From positions 930,001 to 994,000 of the forward strand of contig JAPEIS010000007.1 of the NCBI GenBank assembly GCA_029531795.1: 64,000 nucleotides of DNA, in the 5' to 3' direction. The stretch comes from Sclerotinia nivalis (lineage: Eukaryota > Ascomycota > Leotiomycetes > Helotiales > Sclerotiniaceae). The notes under the pieces were generated by a model. The model made no database searches. It was not told the origin of the DNA and was given only the letters and a program-made list of their open reading frames with translations. This document shows, piece by piece, positions 12,655 to 23,919 of the stretch (the stretch's first letter is position 1; each line of letters begins with the position of its first letter). Made by a program: the position numbers and the translations under genes.

Positions 12655-13435
12655 CTACACCTGAGCGCCAACCCTCCTCCCAAACTCGGAATAGAAATTA
12701 GACTGTGTAACATGGCTTTTCCTCCCAGTCCTCTCATCAAAAATATTACAGCCCTCCCTCGCCGCATTCGGCGGCGTATACAAATGTAAACTCACTGCAA
12801 CATTATGAGGCGAGGGATTGGAGATTTTGTGGAGCCTGAGATTGTCCGACATGTAGGTTACTTGGTTGGTGGTGTAGGTGGTGGTTTTTATTATTGTGGG
12901 TGGAGCGGGGACGGGTTGGGCATCGGAGGGGAGGGAGGATTGGGTACTGGTGGAGGGGAATGTGTAGCGTGTTTCGGTGAGGGTTCCCGAGAGCACTTTC
13001 ATGAGACAGTGCGCGTCGGCGTGGTCATGTAGCGGAGAGCCTTTTCCGGGGGTCCAGACGAGGATTAACTGAATGGGGATTTTATGGTTAGTTTTGCGGT
13101 TTCAAGGGTGGAAGAGAAGTGGTAGGTAGGGGTGAAGTAAGTCTTACCAGGTTACTTTTCCCATTCCCTTCATCTATCAAGTTTCTGGTGTAGCCTCTAC
13201 TTAAATCCGCAAATGCATATTGTTTCCATTCGTCTTCGTTGGATATGTAGTTTTCCATTAACGAGTGCAGTTCCTCTACATCTACGTCGGCGGATGTGAG
13301 GCCAGAGGATGGTCCGAGGATTCTGGAGAGGTCTGCGACGAGTTGGTGGAAGGAGTCCGTGGGTGAGGCAGATTTGGTGGAGGGGAAAGAGTTTGAGCAT
13401 GCGCCGGTGGCATCGAGGGCTATAGATGGTGGCAT
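12655..13435 (-). CDS. Cysteine dioxygenase
   Basis: Exons 13435-13148 and 13068-12655 give 233 residues (family about 200-220). It oxidises cysteine to cysteine sulfinate with a mononuclear iron centre in the cytosol, controlling thiol and sulfur levels. The cupin motif is intact: [18 protein letters not shown] gives the iron-binding His110 and His112, and the third ligand is His176 in LRLHKISN. Cys117 (in DAHCLMKVL) and Tyr193 (in SLHLYTPP) match the residues that form the Cys-Tyr thioether crosslink in animal enzymes. A Pro/Thr-rich insert (about 135-160) sits between the two halves. It is divergently placed from the parvulin gene with 470 bp between start codons. Confidence 0.92.
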
Positions 13436-13903
13436 TTTGGGCGTGTTATATTGTCTAGCTGGGTATATTTTCAGTGGAACGAGGTCTATCGAACGAAATA
13501 ATAAACTCTATGTATATCTGGAAATGATACAAGCAAGTGTGAAGAGATAGAAGAAACGAAACTATCTGTACAATTAGAAAATCATGAAACAAGTAAGAAA
13601 TACCCCATAAAAAGATAAATGATTGTATACTCCGTATATGAGAGAAAATAAAATAAACTTATCACAAGAACATTCTTCAAAGAAATGAAATGAAGTCAAA
13701 CTTTCAATCCCATCCATGATCGGAAAGAATTCCGAGGTCCCGACAGGCATGTCAAATGCCCCTCCATCGAAAACGGTTAGCGCATATTTCGAACATATCA
13801 AATTGATCGCACTCCACTAACAACATCCAGCTCCAGATTTCCAGCTCTTCATCGCAACGAATAGGAAACCCAATACTCTACTTATCTCAAGCCATCCATC
13901 ACC
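13436..13903. promoter_or_regulatory. Divergent promoter region of dioxygenase and parvulin genes
   Basis: This 468-bp spacer separates two genes read in opposite directions, so it should contain both promoters. It is AT-rich. No recognisable binding sites were identified, and no coding potential beyond short shadow frames. Confidence 0.5.
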
Positions 13904-14473
13904 ATGCCACCAGCCAAGAAAGCCGCCGGGAAAGGAGGAAAAGGAAAGGGTAAAGACGATACTGGCGATGCGAAAGAAACGAAAGTTAAAGGTGCCCAGC
14001 AAATCAATGTTCGACATATACTTGTGCGTCTCACCTGACATTTTGATTTGATTTTGATTTTCGAGCGTTTCATGATTTTATTCGGACTGGATATTGATAA
14101 ATGTATTCCCAATAGTGCTCAAAACATAGTAAAATGACGGAAGCGCTGCAGAAGCTAGAGGCCGGTGCTAAGTTTGACGATGTTGCTCGTGAATTTTCGG
14201 AGGATAAGGCGAGGGCTGGTAGGTTCTTCTTGTTTGCTACTTTTTGCGTTTATATGTATCTTTTTCTGGTGAGGGAGAGACTCGACTCGGGGAAATGAGC
14301 TGATATGAGACAATGTAGGAGGAGCATTGGGATGGAAAGGGAGAGGAGATTTAGATACTGAGTTTGAGAAAGTGGCTTTTGAGATGGAGGCGAGTACTAC
14401 GACGAAGCCAAAGTATAGGGAGGTGAAGACGGGGTTTGGGTATCATATTGTTATGGTTGAGGGGAGGAAGTAG
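13904..14473 (+). CDS. PIN4: Parvulin-type peptidyl-prolyl cis-trans isomerase Pin4 (Par14-like)
   Basis: Exons 13904-14023, 14116-14218 and 14319-14473 give 125 residues, the family length. It catalyses cis-trans isomerisation of X-Pro bonds; Par14 proteins associate with pre-ribosomal particles and DNA. The N-terminus is a Lys/Gly-rich basic tail (AKKAAGKGGKGKGK, residues 4-17) as in Par14. The rotamase domain follows: INVRHILCSKHSK, FDDVAREFSED, GGALGWKGRGDL, and the end TGFGYHIVMVEGRK. Both introns fall inside conserved motifs (VRHIL|CSKH and ARAG|GALGW), and joining them restores the motifs exactly, which supports the splice sites (92 and 100 nt). No WW domain is present, unlike Pin1/Ess1. 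Confidence 0.93.
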
Positions 14474-14881
14474 GGAGGGAGGACTAGATGAAGCGAGGAA
14501 GCAAATTGAGCCGTGAAATGGAGGATAGGGAGAACACAAAATTGCGAGCGGAAAGGTGTCGGGCGTTGTTTCAGGAGAGTGCATTTATCAGGTTCTAGAT
14601 GAGCCCATGGATAGGGCAGAGAACCTATCTTGCTTTCAAGTTCATAAATCTTGCCTCCACAAATCACAGAAGTGTAAGTCAAAGAAATGCAGCATGGCCG
14701 CAAATGAGTTGCAAAGAAGGACCTCATACATGCATATTCACGCGCGTTCACTCTGCGAAAAAAGACGATGTTTTGTTGCTCCATAGCCAATGTCATTGCC
14801 ACCAGTAATCCACGCTATGTGTGTATAAATCTGAATGATACAATGTCTATCCGCTCTGAAAACTCCATCCCCTTGGCGTAT
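14474..14881. other. Convergent spacer between PIN4 and RPS12
   Basis: About 400 bp between two converging genes. It must hold the 3' UTRs of both. Several short frames on both strands are shadows without family signals. Confidence 0.5.
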
Positions 14882-15556
14882 TTATTGCTCGGTTTCGAAG
14901 TATTTGAGGAGTATGGCGCGCTCTTGGGACTCCTCACCCCAATCCTTGACAACAACGCATGAGCAGTTGACAACCTTGCGTGCGTTACCCTCACGGTCCA
15001 AAACACCTAGAAAACCGTCAGTAATATCCCATGGTAGTGGTGTTACATCCAACACTTACACAAACCAGCCCACTCGCCCAATTGCTTTCCGTCTGGAACC
15101 TTGATCAAGGGGATCTTGTGCTCGGAGCAGAGAGCAACGACCAACTTCTTGTATGCCTCCTCCTCGCAAGCCTCGTTGAGAACACACATGTGTGCCTGGC
15201 GACGGTCGAGAGCCTTGGAGGCTTCACGGAGACCTCTGGCGAGACCATCGTGCATAAGTGCGAGTTTGAGGACACCCTTCAATGCGTCGATAACGGACAT
15301 TTGTCCCTTGGATGCATCTCCAGAGACTTCGACCTCATCGGCCTCGGCGACAATTGGGGAGGTTGGCTCTTCTACGTCAGACTGTGTTAAGAATGGAGGT
15401 TAGCGGCTTGCTTAAATGTAAAAATCCGACTCTTGAATTCTCGAATGTTGGTGGGGGGAAATATTCCCAATTGTATACGACTACATGCATTGCGCCAATG
15501 GCGCATATGATTCATGAACGTTTTCGATCAAAAAATAACAAAAATAAACTCACCAT
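14882..15556 (-). CDS. RPS12: 40S ribosomal protein eS12
   Basis: Exons 15556-15554 (start codon only), 15381-15061 and 15007-14882 give 149 residues. It is a protein of the small ribosomal subunit head. The acidic N-terminus [20 protein letters not shown] is followed by the L7Ae-like core: [85 protein letters not shown]. All joined phases agree. The first coding exon is just ATG, followed directly by a 172-nt intron, so transcription starts upstream in a leader exon. Sequence conservation in the core is very high, so the call is safe. It lies head to head with the uS8 gene. Confidence 0.95.
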
Positions 15557-16138
15557 CTTGATTGTGATGATATCTTTAGGTCCTCGAAGAGTATGTTGAT
15601 ATATTTGTATTTTAATGTATGGAGAAAATTAGCTTCAGAATCTTGTGTTAATATTATTGTACGTTTAGCGAGACCCTAGCGACCAATTAGGTAAGCACGA
15701 AAAGTTCCCACAATGAATTTTAGAATTCTCCATAGTAAAATTTCGATTGAAAACCTTACGATCTCGAAATTTATTCCCTTTCCACGACAACTTCCACGCC
15801 AATTCTACAACGAGGTGTGTATATGCTATGATGATATATTTTTTCGAAAGTCCTTCATGATTGACACGGAGGAGTAAATCGATCATCTACTCAATTGTAA
15901 TTGTGGTATTTCTTGGTTCCGACATTTGATAAGCTTTGGCTTATTTTGTCACCATGAATCCATAGCAATTGAAAGATGTCGACACTACTCACTCTATTCT
16001 TCGACACGAGCTTTAGAACCCTCTTGTCAATCATGAGGGCACTCTTTATGCTTGAGAAATCTTGAAGGCTAACATATCGACTCTACAGATACCTCACTTT
16101 TGATCAACAAGATTATTTGAGAATCTCTATCCGTCAAA
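15557..16138. promoter_or_regulatory. Shared divergent promoter of RPS12 and RPS22
   Basis: This 582-bp spacer separates the start codons of two ribosomal protein genes read in opposite directions, a setting that would allow co-regulation. It is AT-rich; no consensus sites were confidently identified by eye. Confidence 0.55.
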
Positions 16139-16776
16139 ATGGTTAAGACTTCAGTCCTCAACGATGCGCTCAACGCCATCAACAACGCTGAGAAGGCCGG
16201 AAAGCGTCAAGTTCTCATCCGCCCATCCTCCAAGGTCATTGTCAAGTTCCTCGGTGTCATGCAAAAGCAAGGTATGTAGGCAACATTTCATATTACACAT
16301 TTATTCGGCATGATAACTAGATAATGATCTCAACTCCACACGATCAAAGTCCTTTAAGTTGCCGATATATCAACCTGCGCGGATCTTACACGTTCTCTGA
16401 ATTTTACCCATGAAGTTATATGTTTAATCTTTCGCAACATACTAATGTTCCTTTCTTTAGGCTACATCGGAGAATTCGAGGAGGTTGATGACCACCGTTC
16501 CGGAAAGATCGTCGTCCAATTGAACGGCCGGTAAGCAGAAACCTTAATGTCATCCTCAAGAATACGGTGCTAATTCTGCAACACAGTCTCAACAAGACCG
16601 GTGTTATCTCCCCAAGATACAACGTCAAGATCGAGGACTTCGAGAAGTGGGTCGTCAAGCTTTTGCCATCCCGTCAATTCGGACACATCGTCCTCACCAC
16701 CTCCGCTGGTATCATGGACCACGAGGAAGCTAGACGCAAGCACGTTGCCGGAAAGATCCTCGGTTTCTTCTACTAA
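16139..16776 (+). CDS. RPS22: 40S ribosomal protein uS8 (S22/S15a)
   Basis: Exons 16139-16271, 16461-16530 and 16587-16776 give exactly 130 residues, the length of yeast Rps22. It is a core small-subunit protein that contacts the central domain of 18S rRNA. Sequence landmarks: [65 protein letters not shown], and the C-terminal [20 protein letters not shown]. The first intron is 189 nt and the second 56 nt; both are phase-consistent. Codon use is strongly biased to C-ending codons, as expected for a highly expressed gene. Confidence 0.97.
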
Positions 16777-18126
16777 ACGAAAAATATCAATAAAGGGATA
16801 CAAAGTATCATGAGAAATGTAGCCATCTAGGGTCTCCAGCTTCCGGGGCTGGAGTAATATCTGGGACAGGTCGCGGAATATACCCATTTCGTTCTTGCTC
16901 TACGCATAGTTCGAATTCTTCTATTGAAGAATAGATAAGGTCTACGCCAAAAGTCAATTTAATCTTTTGATCGCATACTTTTCCTTGGCTAATATGCATA
17001 CTCTTGAAATGACATCTTTCTGAAATGTTCTTGCTTGAAGTATGCAGTACTTTACCTTGACAAATCTACTGTTTTGTAGTAAGTACGTAAGCAACTATAT
17101 GTGAACAAATATTATCGAGACGGGATCTTAAGGCGCGCGTATAGTGCTACAAGGGGCACTGTGTGTCTGCTTACAATGAATTCTACCCGTATGCCATGTT
17201 ACATCGGCAGTAAGCAAATATGTTGTGGCACTAACGATAACTCCTGAATGTGTGAACTCGAGCCAATCATAATAGCCCACGGCGCATATTCGGGGGGTAA
17301 ACATCAATATTGTTATATCCTGAGCTTTTTGGCTTGAACACAAAAATATTCCTACCTATATATACGAACTTTGGAAAACGCCCCGAGTCGTAGTAGGATA
17401 AATGAAGGAATGTACCACGCCGTATCGTGGTTTACTTCCTACACTGCAACATGCATCATATATAATTTCAAGCATCTTCGTAAGAAACATAACAAAAATC
17501 CTTCTCGAGAAAGGTTTCAATTGCCAAGATGTAATGAGCTTACCTAGTATGTTTCACGGATCGGATTTGTCCCGTCACTCAAATCCTTTTATACAATTCA
17601 TAACCAGGAAATGGGGACTACTGTACAATATGGTGAGATTAACATAACATTTTCGTGGAATGAAAGAATGGAGCATTGGCTCAGGGCTATCCATCTAGCG
17701 GAAGATTTTGGTAGGAGCCAGACTTTCAAATTATAAGGTAGCATTTTGTGGTTGTGGCCAGAACATCGGAAGGAATCTCCACCCACATACAGCCAACAAC
17801 TTTAGGACGAAAGTATTATAAGAAAATAAATATCGAGTAACTCAGCCAAAGAAGAGAATTACCTGCAAATTTCAATTCGTCGCAACTGCACGCACATATA
17901 TACAACTGTTTGTATATTTCCCGTTCTTGTTTAATTCACAATTCGTATAGGACTTTATCCAATCCACTCATATGCGCGTCGAGAGCCTTCATTCCCAAGT
18001 CGGCAGGACTGGCCGCATTCGTTGTGCAAGGATAAATTAACGGATTATCCAGAACAAGGGGGTCTCACAAGCAGCGGAAGTACCAGCAGGAGTACAAAGA
18101 GTTCTGTTTTTGGCCCTCCCGTTACG
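16777..18126. other. Spacer between RPS22 and the GT90 gene
   Basis: About 1.35 kb of AT-rich DNA. The first part must hold the RPS22 3' UTR and the last part the promoter and leader of the GT90 gene. Reading frame remains open upstream of the chosen GT90 start to about 18022, but without an ATG there. No other gene or repeat seen. Confidence 0.5.
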
Positions 18127-20172
18127 ATGGCTGGACAAAGTCGTCGCAGGAGCTCGAGTGCGGCATTTCAACATCGCGCTGAAAAAGTGCACTTTGTTCC
18201 ATTCGACGGACATGATGATACAAGAAGACCTTCTCTCAGCGCAATGATAATGACGACCCGGCGGAAAATGAAGTCTCGCCAATTCCTACTCCTGATTACC
18301 ATTTTTACCTTGGCTACATTCTCGATATTCTATTTACGGGCGCCTTTTCCATACCCTTCGAGTTCTTTCCCATCTTCCAACCAGAAACCGAAACAGCCAA
18401 GCATACCTAACCCTCGAATACCTACTACCATTGATGTGAAGAAACCGCAGACAGCTTCATATCATATTGGTCCTTCGCATCCAATTTACCAATTAATCAA
18501 GGATAATGAGCAAGCATTCGAGGATGTAAAGGCAAAACAATCAAAGACGCTGGAGGAAGCAGTGGCAGAATACAGAAAACGATATGGGATACCTCCACCT
18601 CCTAACTTCGACAAATGGTACAGTTTCGCAAAGTCAAAAGGGGTACAACTTATCGACGAATATGATAACATCCACACATCCTTAACGCCATTTTGGGGGC
18701 TAAAACCGGAAACCATAAGAGGAAGAGCGCGAGAAGCATTGGGGTTTCCCAATAATCTAATAGGGCTGTTGATTAGAGGAGGAAAGGTTACGAAGATTGA
18801 GGGAGGGAATCAATGGCAGCAAGATGCTACGGTTGGAATGATGAAGCCATTCTTGAAGTATCTCCCTGACATGGACCTCTGCTTCAATATTCACGACGAA
18901 CCTCGCGTGGTTGTGCCATATGATGACTTAGCTCGACTAGTGCATGTTGCAAAGGATCAGAATATGCCAAACGCAAATTCAGTTGAAGCACCCAGGAACT
19001 CATGGTCGCCAAGACCGATAGATGTTGTTAGCGATGGCCTGCGTGTGCCGGAAGTAAAGACCACACGATTCAACGTCTTTTCTCATCAGCCAACCTGGAC
19101 CCATTCGAGGCTGTCCTGCCCTCCAGATAGTGCCGCCAGGAGTCTCGATGATGGACTGAAAGAGGACAATTACGCTAGTTATGCCGTGACAGAGCTAGGA
19201 TTTGTCTACAACCAAACTGCATTCTCCGATATTTGTCAATCCCCTTCTTTCAGCGAATCCTTTGGATTTTTCGATCGACCCAACGCCTTTAACATCGTAC
19301 ATGACTTGTTCCCGATTTTCTCGCAATCGAAAATCTCGTCGTTCTCCGATATATTATACCCATCTCCTTGGTACTGGTATGGCAAGGTACCATATGAGGA
19401 AGCCGAGGACAAAGCATGGAAGGACAAGGAAGATAGGATATACTGGAGGGGTTCGACAACTGGAGGCTTTAGTCGAGATGGTGGCTGGAGACGGCAACAC
19501 AGGCAAAAGGTGGTTCAAAAAGTCAATTCTGGCGATCAAGCAAAAGTTTTGGTCAATCGAGGTGAAGAGGCCAAGGAAGACTGGCAGGTGAAGAATGTGC
19601 CACGGAGTGATTTCAAAGAAATTTTCGACATTTTCTTCTCCCATGTTGGACAATGCGACCCTGGGGATTGCGATGCACAAAAACAGTTTTTTGATGTTAA
19701 AGAGGCGGCGAAGCAGCAAGATGCGTGGAAATATAAGTACCTACTTGATATGGATGGAAATGCTTTCAGTGGACGATTTTACGCGTTCTTGAAAAGTAAA
19801 AGTTTAGTGTACAAAATGGCTATCTTCAGAGAATGGCATGAGGAATGGTTGAAGCCTTGGGTGCATTATATCCCTTTGAGCTTGAGAGGAGATGAATGGG
19901 TTGAGGCAGTACGATGGTTTGCGGGAGAAGATGTTGGGAAGAAAGAAGCGGAGCGAATTGCCCTTCAGGGAAGAGACTGGGCAAATCATGTGCTCAGGAA
20001 TGAAGACCTGGAAGTATGGTTCTTCAGATTAATGCTCGAGTAAGTTCCCATTTCGTCTTTGGTTCTGCTTTTTTGCTTCCGGATACAGTACTAACATCCA
20101 TAAAGATATGGCAGACTAGTTGATGATGACCGAGAAATTATCGGTTACACTGGAACAACAGGATCGACATGA
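18127..20172 (+). CDS. GT90 / CAP10-type membrane glycosyltransferase
   Basis: Exons 18127-20039 and 20106-20172 give 659 residues. It has type II membrane topology: a short Arg/Ser-rich cytoplasmic tail (about 1-50), one membrane segment at about 53-70 (FLLLITIFTLATFSIFYL), a Pro/Ser stem, then a large lumenal domain. The catalytic region resembles fungal CAP10/GT90 proteins. It contains an IYWRGSTTGG motif (about 440-448), followed by RQKVVQKV, and the LLDMDGNAFSGRFYAFLKSKSLVYK motif near 575, which is a hallmark of this family, then FREWHEEWLKPWVHYIPL. Joining the short last exon gives LEYGRLVDDDRE, the normal C-terminal helix. In Cryptococcus Cap10-like proteins act in capsule glycan synthesis (xylosyl transfer); here a Golgi glycan role is inferred. 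ATG 18127 was chosen because the longer frame has no upstream ATG. Confidence 0.87.
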
Positions 20173-21379
20173 AAATAATTCACATCACACTTTAGATATG
20201 ATCGACTCGGCTATGTATAATATGAAGGTTCCGGATTTTCTTTAATTTTTCTGTACGATACGATGTTGACGAAATAGCATGCTAGAAGCATTGCATTTGC
20301 CTTTTGCTGAAGCCACCCTTCTTCCTCGGGAAATGAGGTTGAAATAGGTGGGAGTTTGCGCATCGATCAGCACATTAATTTCATGGTTGCTTGGCTTTTC
20401 GTGGAAAGAAGGGATGCACCAGGTTCGAACTAGTCTGAGATTTTGTTACGTTTTGGAATATGTGCAGGAGTGTGCATGTTATACCATTTCTAATATACCC
20501 AGAGCTTTCTTTTCTCTATTGCTCAGATAATCTAATGAATGAATATATAGCTTGATACCCTATGAGTTTGGTCTCCTCTTATATATACGGAGTAGTGTGT
20601 TCGGATAGCCTGCTGCTGCATGTGTTTGCGTGCGTGTATGTTTGCGTTCATTTAGATGTTGGGAGAATTAAATATGGCTGCTTTTGATAGATATCCATTT
20701 CTTACTTCAATGCGTCGGTATATTTACTTATTTATGCTGCTGGAAGCTTTGAAGCTACCACAGTACCTGGCAGTCAGTCTTGAATTGAGGAAACAGCCAT
20801 TATTGGGTTAGACAGGAAGAGTATTGTACCCTTGTTGCACCAAGCCTGGTTCTACATTGAGCACCGTTGAATCATGGTTTGTAGAGTTTTCATGTGGGCT
20901 TGCAAATTTCCGATAATATCAAATGTGAAGGTGGATTAGCCTAGGCTCGTGTTGAAGTCTTCACAGTCATTGATGCCGTATATCCGGTAGGGCTACTGAA
21001 GTCAATTGCCCTCTGGTGATCTTGCATAATGCGTACAACGCAAAGACAATGGAAGACATAGCTCTAGAGGCACGGTCACATTGCCAAGTTCGTGTTCGGT
21101 GATGAGAAGTATGCGGCTGCGTTTATCCAAGAACTCGAGATTATGTCACTATATACTTCATGCGTCATTGACATGCTACCACTAATCGTCGCTCTAAAGG
21201 GTATCGTGCTCAGTTTCAGTGTGATTGCGCAAACATCAACCAGTGTTGAGTTCTCAATTTTGACAAGAAACCAAGTGCTTGGGAAAAGCCGATTTCAAGT
21301 CTTCTCACCAATGCATAACTCCTTATGCGCTTCACAGAAGATACGCAGGATGTCCCACATTTGCGCATCAAACATTTAG
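20173..21379. other. Spacer downstream of the GT90 gene
   Basis: AT-rich DNA. A coding-like run on the plus strand at about 21085-21205 (FGDEKYAAAFIQELE and on) may belong to the decayed gene described next. Otherwise nothing recognised. Confidence 0.35.
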
Positions 21380-21780
21380 AACTAAGAAGGATCAGAGCTT
21401 GAGATATATCAGCGGATGATATGCTCGTGTTTTCTCGTTTGGGAAAAAGCTTGCTTAATGCAGCTGATATCTGGATAAAGACATTCGAACAACTCTGCTC
21501 TGAAGTTCCGATATAATGTTCAAGAATTGATGGTGAAGAGTTTCCGTTGTTGAACACAAAGATACACAAAATGTACGAGAAATCAAGCGATGATAAGTTT
21601 CTCGTTGAGCTTGAGAAAGATGGCCCGGGTTTCGATAAACTCATGTACAACAGACAGAAACCCATCTACTCTCCAAGCTAAGTGCATCAGTATTTCCCTC
21701 TTTTGGATGGTGAGCAGCATAGCATATATGAAGTTTTATGCCTGGCGTACGTTTATGCCATTCGTATTGTGTGATGTCGA
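21380..21780 (+). pseudogene. Decayed protein-coding gene of unknown family
   Basis: One plus-strand frame reads as real protein for about 125 codons but is broken by TAA codons at about 21513 and 21678. Runs include DMLVFSRLGKSLLNAADIW, FEQLCSEVP, GEEFPLLNTKIHKMYEK, DGPGFDKLMYNRQKPIYS and, after the second stop and in the same frame, HQYFPLLDGEQHSIYEV. No introns would remove the stops. I do not recognise the family. The spacing of intact stretches in one frame suggests fairly recent loss by point mutation rather than random sequence. Confidence 0.45.
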
Positions 21781-22251
21781 AACCGAATTCTATGACTCAG
21801 TTTTGTGTGCCCAAGGACCAGATGCCTCACTGTAATGGCAAGTGCCAGCTCCATCTTTCAAGTAATTCATTAGTTTTTATACTTCGATGGTAGGCTTGGA
21901 CCGAACAGCTCAAAATTCTCATCCCGAATTTGGCAACAGTATAGTAGTTAGCATCGGAGATCAGAATACTAAAAATGATACATAATCACGGGAAAGTTGA
22001 GGCTGCCCTTCAGCTTCACGATTGAAACATGAAAGGTATGTCATGAGCTTTTAGACAAGGTCACATACAAGATGTGCAGAAAATAGGCTCCATTTGATAT
22101 TTGATATATTTTGATATAATCCTCAAAATTGTCAGTGCATCCAAAAGTGTAATGAGCGTGTATTCATCAATAAAGGGAACAATAGAAACCAAGCATGATG
22201 AAAGTAGACACAATAGACATTCCAGCAAAAGAAGCATTAAAGAATCACTCA

Positions 22252-23919
22252 TTATTTCTTCTCAAGTTCAGTATTAACCTGCCTGATCCACTCGTCCGCC
22301 GACATTTGCGTAGGAGGGCTTTCTACGTAAGCAAATAGGCGATACTTGTCCACTGTATATCGAATTATGGTAAGCACTATGAAGTCACATATAATTGGAA
22401 AGCGGTCACTACATACCCTCTGCTTTGAGGTCATCCCATTGGCCGATGATAGCATCCTGATCTATTTGCTGAATTACTGGAAGTTCAGTTGCGGATTCAT
22501 TATTCACAGCGTCTTTGACCGCCGTAAGATCACTAGCGATCGCATCCCAAGCCCCTATCAATGTTTCAATAGCCGCGATAGCTGGGCTTATCATGTCCAA
22601 CACTGTTTTCAAGTCTGCCTGAAAAGATAAAAAGGTTAGCAAATGTAAAATTATAAAATAGACTTATGCTAATGACAAATAGATTACCTGCACAAGACCT
22701 AGGTCACTGCATAGCAGGTTGTCAGCTGCAAGTTTTTCTTCATCGTTCTTGAGATCATCCTGGAGGACACCAATTTCTGCTTTGATTTTGTTCGCTTGAA
22801 TCACATAAATGGCTATAACGGTTGCTGCTGCGATTGTCCCGATTGGAAATCTGTAAAAAAAAATTCGTAATCAGACGAAGAATCCGAAAGTGTTCAGGAA
22901 GATATGGAGGAGAAACTCACACCCAAGCATAAGTAGCCGCAGTTGCAGCAACAACGCGGTCTGATATCTTTAGTCCATACCTTTTATAAGAAGTTTTACT
23001 TGCCCTTCAAAATAGACGAGAACGACTTACCGTGCTCATATTCCGATTGATCCGCGTTTATTTCGTCTTTGGTGGTTGCAATTTCGGCTTGAAGCTGCGC
23101 CATTTCTCCACCCTCACCGGACAATTTTTGAGTAATATCATTATTTCTTGCATCGAGAGTTGATTTGTTCTTTTGGAGATTGGTTTCGAAATCCTTCATA
23201 TCCTGTGTGGCCTTCTTGGCAGCATCTTGCAGCTGTCCAATTCCTGTGACCTGGTTGTCAACCAGTTCACTGACTATTTCTTTGTCTTTCGCGATAACGG
23301 CTGCATCTTGTTGGTCGAGGGGTTTTTGCAACTCGTCGAAGAGCGCCTTCCCATACTTGATAATGTTTGCGTAGTATGATCCTGCCTCTTTGCCGCCTGC
23401 TTTCTGTGCGTAACTGTAAACGGCGTCGGCTAAGGCTACGACGCTGGGGTAAGTAACATCTCTAAAGGTGACGCAGTGTTCTTTGCACTTTGTATGGTTA
23501 GTAGTTATCGAATGAGAGGTTTGATCGTTCTTACTGGGGCGTAGTCCTGTAGAAGGGGGTCGATGTATTCTGCGAGCCCCGCGTATTGATCATCAGGGAT
23601 ACCCGTTTTGTCGAGGTAATCTTCTTTTGTCGTGGAAAGAAATGCCCCCGTATGCTATGAGATAGTATGTCAGCTTTTTTTGGGGGGCGAAAATGCTACA
23701 GGTGGAAGCAATGTTAAACATGAATTTCACTTTCCAAGTAAAGCATATATATGTGTATGCCAAATGTTTCCTTCTTGAAACGTGATGATAAAGTCGGAGT
23801 GGACTCACAACAAACTTGAGGATGGTAGAGACGGGCGATTGGGTCAAGAGATATCTGCCATCTGTATCGAAAAGGCCTTTTGGTGTAAGCAAAGCCGGAT
23901 CGTCAGTTATACCACTCAT
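22252..23919 (-). CDS. Alpha-helical pore-forming (HBL/NHE/XaxA-like) protein with hydrophobic hairpin
   Basis: Seven exons (23919-23809, 23654-23535, 23487-23031, 22960-22921, 22850-22688, 22618-22417, 22352-22252), all in phase, give 397 residues (412 if the ATG at 23964 is used). Layout: N-terminal part; LLQDYAP|CKEHCVTFRDV (about 70-88); a long amphipathic coil (about 105-229) rich in Gln/Asp/Lys with QKNKSTLDARNNDI; a hydrophobic hairpin at about 231-260 (RVVAATAATYAWVFPIG, then TIAAATVIAIYVI); a second coil (KIKAEIGVLQDDLKNDEE and on); the conserved-looking AWDAIASDL at 320-328; and a charged end. Coil, hairpin, coil is the plan of ClyA-fold two- and three-part pore formers. Assignment rests on this architecture, not on a database search. 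No signal peptide is visible. A hairpin-less paralogue lies at 29734-30993. Confidence 0.72.

Noticed and set aside
16272..16460. Possible intron-encoded snoRNA in RPS22 intron 1
   Set aside because: An atgataa box and a ctga box are present, but the C box is imperfect and no terminal stem or guide match is evident.
18022..18126. Extension of the GT90 protein upstream of ATG 18127
   Set aside because: The frame is open but has no ATG there; the extra residues look non-coding.
20421..20450. tRNA-like ggttcgaac word
   Set aside because: No matching acceptor, D or anticodon arms around it.
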